64,000 bases of DNA from PSRF01 sp051000815 (lineage in GTDB: Bacteria; Acidobacteriota; Blastocatellia; Pyrinomonadales; Pyrinomonadaceae): positions 112,707 to 176,706 of the forward strand of contig JBPCNX010000047.1 in assembly GCA_051000815.1 (NCBI GenBank), written 5' to 3'. A program made the translations under genes and the position numbers. Shown here in pieces: positions 60,923 to 64,000 of the stretch (positions are counted from its first letter, which is position 1; every line of letters starts with the position of its first letter). The notes under the pieces are model-generated. The model did no database searches. It saw nothing but the letters and a program-made list of their open reading frames with translations, and had not been told where the DNA came from.

Positions 60923-62548
60923 ATGAGTGTTGAATTCCGCAAGCGGAACCCCGGAGAGTATGCGAGGATAATCTGGCAGCACAAGTGGCTGGTTATTCTT
61001 CCCACAATCGCAGTGGCCGTCTCAGTGGGCTGGGTGGTTTACCGGCTCCCCGATGTTTATGAGTCTTCCACTCTGATTGTCGTCACACCATCAACCCTCC
61101 CAACTTCGGTGATTCCCACCATGTCCGAGGACACCATCACTCGTCAGTTGAGCGGCATCGCGCAAGTGGTCACGAGCCGGAGTTCGCTGGAACCGCTCGT
61201 TGAAAAATTTTCCCTTTACGGGGTCGAGCGCGGGCGCGGCGAGCCGATGGAAGTCATTATCGACATGATGCGCAAGGACATTAATGTTGAGGTGAACACC
61301 AGCCGTAACGACATCACTAACGGCTTCAACATTAGCTATCGATACCGAGATCCAAAAATCACTCAGGCGGTCACTGCCGCCCTGGCTAGCAAGTACATCG
61401 ACGAGCAAACAAGGAATACGATCAATTCCACGACCTCGGCCAAGCAGTTCATCGACAACCAGGCCCAGCAAGCGAAGGATGAGCTTGATGCGATAGACAA
61501 ACAGCGTCTGGAGTTTATGCAGAAGAATGTCGGCAACCTGCCATCGGAGGCCGTGTCTCTGGTTAGCCAGCTAACAGGTTTGCGCGAACAGCAGAAGGCC
61601 TATATTTCCGAAGTAGGCCGTTACCAGGATCGCCGCTCGGCGCTCGCGGGCCAGCTTTCGCTGATCAAGAAATCTTCAGAGCAGATTAAGGACGAAGCAA
61701 TCGAAAGCACTACCGATCCCAAAACGACACTGGGTTGGGCTGAATTGGTCAAACGCAAGGCCGACCTCGAGGCGCAGATGCAACGCATGTTGACCGAGTT
61801 GCGACCGAAGCACCCGGATGTGATTGCCAAAGAGGCCGAGATAAATTCCGTCAAGAAAGAGATGGATCAAATGGTCGGCGAGTGGCAGGAAAAGATTAAG
61901 GTGAAACAGGAAAAGTATCGTGATCGTCCTGATCTTGGTGTTGCAAATCTGGAGGCCGAAATAAAACTTACCGACGGTGAAATAAAGCGGCAGCAGAAGG
62001 TGCTTTCTGATATCGATGGACAGATCGGCCAGATAATGCAGCGGATAAACAGCGTTCCCGGAGCCGAAGTCGCATTAGGAGCCCTCGATCGCGAATATCA
62101 GACGAAGAAGGCTGCGTACGATTCAGTACTCCTGCAACAGCAGAGAATAGGTCTCGGCGCGGACGCAGCCAGCCAGCAGCAGGGCGAAGGCATTCAAGTG
62201 ATCGATTCCGCGAACCTGCCGTCCAAACCTGTAGCCCCCAAGCGAATATTGCTCTTTGGCCTGGGCCTGGGATTAGGACTGGGTATTGGTCTGTTGCTGG
62301 CCGGAGCGTTTGAAGTTCCCAAGCTGCTGACTATCCAGAACGCAGAAGACGCGGCGCATTACACCGGTTTGCCGGTTCTTGTGTCGGTTCCAGATCTGCT
62401 TACTCCACAAGAGGCTCGCGCTATTCCCCGCCGCCGCCGGCTGCTTTTGGCTGCGGGTATTGCGGTGACTATTGTGAGCATTCCTTTGCTCGCCCTAATC
62501 CTGAGAGCAACTCACATTTTCGAGTTCTTTTCTTCGGGACGCGCCTGA
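60923..62548 (+). CDS. Polysaccharide co-polymerase / chain-length determinant (Wzz, GNVR)
   Basis: The 541-aa inner-membrane protein has a Wzz N-terminal domain (YARIIWQHKWLVILPTIAVA, first helix about 22-42), a long periplasmic coiled-coil (about 180-390), the GNVR region PGAEVALGALDREYQTKKAAY and a second helix (about 437-460), then unusually a third hydrophobic helix near the end (about 508-528). It has no kinase motifs, so the ATPase must be a separate protein, probably the one starting at 63647. It sets polymer length and contributes to export. Confidence 0.9.
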   Translation: MSVEFRKRNPGEYARIIWQHKWLVILPTIAVAVSVGWVVYRLPDVYESSTLIVVTPSTLPTSVIPTMSEDTITRQLSGIAQVVTSRSSLEPLVEKFSLYGVERGRGEPMEVIIDMMRKDINVEVNTSRNDITNGFNISYRYRDPKITQAVTAALASKYIDEQTRNTINSTTSAKQFIDNQAQQAKDELDAIDKQRLEFMQKNVGNLPSEAVSLVSQLTGLREQQKAYISEVGRYQDRRSALAGQLSLIKKSSEQIKDEAIESTTDPKTTLGWAELVKRKADLEAQMQRMLTELRPKHPDVIAKEAEINSVKKEMDQMVGEWQEKIKVKQEKYRDRPDLGVANLEAEIKLTDGEIKRQQKVLSDIDGQIGQIMQRINSVPGAEVALGALDREYQTKKAAYDSVLLQQQRIGLGADAASQQQGEGIQVIDSANLPSKPVAPKRILLFGLGLGLGLGIGLLLAGAFEVPKLLTIQNAEDAAHYTGLPVLVSVPDLLTPQEARAIPRRRRLLLAAGIAVTIVSIPLLALILRATHIFEFFSSGRA

Positions 62549-62610
62549 TCACGACTTCCGGCATGCCCGTTGGCAAGACCGGGGATTCCCAGTACGGAGG
62601 TTCAAGAAAA

Positions 62611-63567
62611 GTGTACGCAGAATTTTACGGATTGAGAGAGTTGCCATTCGCGCTGACACCCGATCCGCGTTTCATCTACTTTACGCCCTCGCACACCGAA
62701 GTGATGGCCAACCTTCATTATGGGATTGAAAGCGGCAAGGGTTTGGTGGTGGTGACGGGAGAAGTGGGTACTGGAAAAACGACAATCCTGCGCTGGATGA
62801 TGCAGCGACTCGACCGCACAGTGCTGGTGGCTTACATCTTCAACCCCCGCCTGTCCGTCACGGAGTTTTATCAGCATGTGGCGACTCTGCTCGAGGTGCA
62901 GAAGTGGGAGACTAAATCGGAGCTGTTAATAGAACTGGGGCGGGCATTGGAGTCGCGGCATTCGCGGGGATTGCGCACGGTGCTAATCATCGATGAGGCC
63001 CAGGGGCTATCGCCTCACGTGCTTGAAGAGATTCGTTTGCTCTCAAACTTCGAGTCGAACACTGCCAAGCACCTGCAGATTGTCTTAACGGGCCAGCCGG
63101 AACTGCGCGATGTGCTTAACAATCCCGACCTGCGCCAACTTAAACAACGCATTGCCCTGCGCTGCGTCATCAACCCGCTGCCCAACGTGGAAGAGACGGA
63201 ACGTTACATTACCTCTCGTCTGCTGGTTGCCGGCGCTGAGCGCATCAATATCTTTGATTCCGCAGCGATCGACTACATCTATCGTTGTTCAGAGGGGATT
63301 CCCCGGAACGTAAATAATCTTTGCGACAATGCCCTGCTGGCCGGCTATGCGGCAGGTGACGCCACGATTGGTCGAGATGTAATTCAAGAGGTTGCCGAAA
63401 CGTTCGACATGTTACCGGCGCGGGATCGCGCCAGGCAGCCCGCAGAAGAACGGGAAGCGCCGGCGCGAATATTTTCGCCAGCCGGGCGTGCCGAACTCTG
63501 GGCTGCCGGCACCGGTTCACAAGAGGGCGAAACGGAAATGGATTCGCCTATGCCGATCGAACAGTAA
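62611..63567 (+). CDS. ExeA-like AAA ATPase of the exosortase system
   Basis: I start it at GTG 62611, 10 nt after GGAGG, since VYAEFYGLRELPFALTPDPR aligns with the usual family start; an in-frame ATG at 62563 would add 16 residues. The 318-aa protein has Walker A GEVGTGKTT (50-58), Walker B TVLIIDEAQGL and a sensor region QIVLTGQPELRDVL. It belongs to the ExeA/GspA-like group found in PEP-CTERM loci, where it is thought to energise or organise the machinery. The last 50 residues are polar and probably disordered. Confidence 0.87.
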   Translation: MYAEFYGLRELPFALTPDPRFIYFTPSHTEVMANLHYGIESGKGLVVVTGEVGTGKTTILRWMMQRLDRTVLVAYIFNPRLSVTEFYQHVATLLEVQKWETKSELLIELGRALESRHSRGLRTVLIIDEAQGLSPHVLEEIRLLSNFESNTAKHLQIVLTGQPELRDVLNNPDLRQLKQRIALRCVINPLPNVEETERYITSRLLVAGAERINIFDSAAIDYIYRCSEGIPRNVNNLCDNALLAGYAAGDATIGRDVIQEVAETFDMLPARDRARQPAEEREAPARIFSPAGRAELWAAGTGSQEGETEMDSPMPIEQ

Positions 63568-63646
63568 TTCGGAAGAGAAGACCACGAGTCAGTTGCGGCC
63601 ATTTGGGAGTTTTGACCAGGGTCGCGCGAATTTAGAAGGAGATCTG

Positions 63647-64000
63647 ATGGGAAGAGTTTTCGATGCAATCACTCGCTCCAGCGCTACTCAGAAGAGTGGC
63701 GCTGCGAAGCCGCAACCATCACAAAGTTCTGAGCACCGCAGCGAAGGGAAAGATCGTGTGCTTCCCTCCGCCAGGCAGGTTGAGGAGCAGCTGTTCAGCG
63801 GTTCTTCAATCCTGACCATCGATGATGCGGTGCAGAGTTCAGCGTCCACTGCGCACACTGCGGATGCACCCGACGGGTCGGCACTCCCCGGCGGAATGAC
63901 TTCGCGTGCTGTTGGGGCAACTTTGGGCGCTGCCGGGGCGACGCGTGCCGCGGGATTCGTTTCTTATGACGTTTCCGCGGCGCGCGTTGAGCCTCACCTT
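63647..64000 (+). CDS. N-terminal part of a probable polysaccharide-system tyrosine autokinase
   Basis: The ATG lies 6 nt after AAGGAG, and the frame stays open for 118 codons to the window edge. MGRVFDAITRSS is a start seen in BY-kinases and CpsD-like ATPases of exosortase loci, followed by a long polar, probably disordered region rich in Ser, Ala and Gly. The kinase domain itself would lie beyond the window, so the function is inferred from the start and from the preceding Wzz and ATPase genes. Confidence 0.6.
   Translation, partial: MGRVFDAITRSSATQKSGAAKPQPSQSSEHRSEGKDRVLPSARQVEEQLFSGSSILTIDDAVQSSASTAHTADAPDGSALPGGMTSRAVGATLGAAGATRAAGFVSYDVSAARVEPHL

Overview
The window looks like chromosomal DNA from an Acidobacteriota bacterium, most likely near Blastocatellia/Pyrinomonadaceae. 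The signs are an Oar-like TonB-dependent receptor with an N-terminal carboxypeptidase-regulatory-like domain, a giant surface protein ending in a Solibacter-type (TIGR03437-like) C-terminal domain, a PEP-CTERM/exosortase system, and many TTG/GTG starts. There are no rRNA or convincing tRNA genes, so this placement is inference from protein families only.

Left part (1-20,000): a phosphate-centred region. It holds a partial arsC-type reductase, sixA, a DUF47 PhoU-like protein with a PiT phosphate transporter, an Oar-like TonB receptor, a receiver-less OmpR-type winged helix protein, and a complete pstS-pstC-pstA-pstB-phoU-phoB-phoR operon. Arrays of TTAAC-like hexamers spaced exactly 11 bp apart, each followed 9 nt later by a -10-like hexamer, lie upstream of pstS, of the TonB receptor and in the arsC/sixA interval; I read them as Pho boxes. 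Mixed in are degraded or accessory genes: the orphan C-terminal specificity domain of a type ISP restriction-modification enzyme, a 62-aa zinc-ribbon protein with a frameshifted second copy 3.4 kb away, and a frameshifted secreted HExxH protein. Next come a small zinc-finger gene, a sigma-factor-like gene with a long structured leader, and a PEP-CTERM protein.

Middle part (20,773-50,833): a large exopolysaccharide locus. It contains a carbamoyltransferase, an SxtJ-like protein, an SGNH hydrolase, a tiny DUF5989 protein, Wzy- and Wzx-type proteins, a formyltransferase/beta-propeller fusion, two asparagine-synthase-type amidotransferases, at least five glycosyltransferases, four methyltransferases, a GT-C-type membrane protein, a heparinase II/III-type lyase and an AlgD-like GDP-mannose dehydrogenase. 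Together these point to a uronic-acid-containing polymer decorated with carbamoyl, methyl, formyl and possibly amide groups. The locus ends with an unusual fusion of a DUF218/YdcF domain to PKD and parallel beta-helix domains.

Right part (50,834-64,000): an 804-bp intergenic region carries a promoter and a clear c-di-GMP-I (GEMM) riboswitch, followed by a 1,467-aa secreted multidomain protein whose N-terminal half is a close relative of the beta-helix part of the preceding fusion. Then come an exosortase, EpsI, a TPR lipoprotein, a polysaccharide co-polymerase (Wzz/GNVR), an ExeA-like ATPase, and the start of a gene that is probably the cognate tyrosine autokinase. The most striking unit is the c-di-GMP-riboswitch-controlled giant surface protein sitting between the polymer locus and the exosortase operon and sharing a domain module with the polymer locus.
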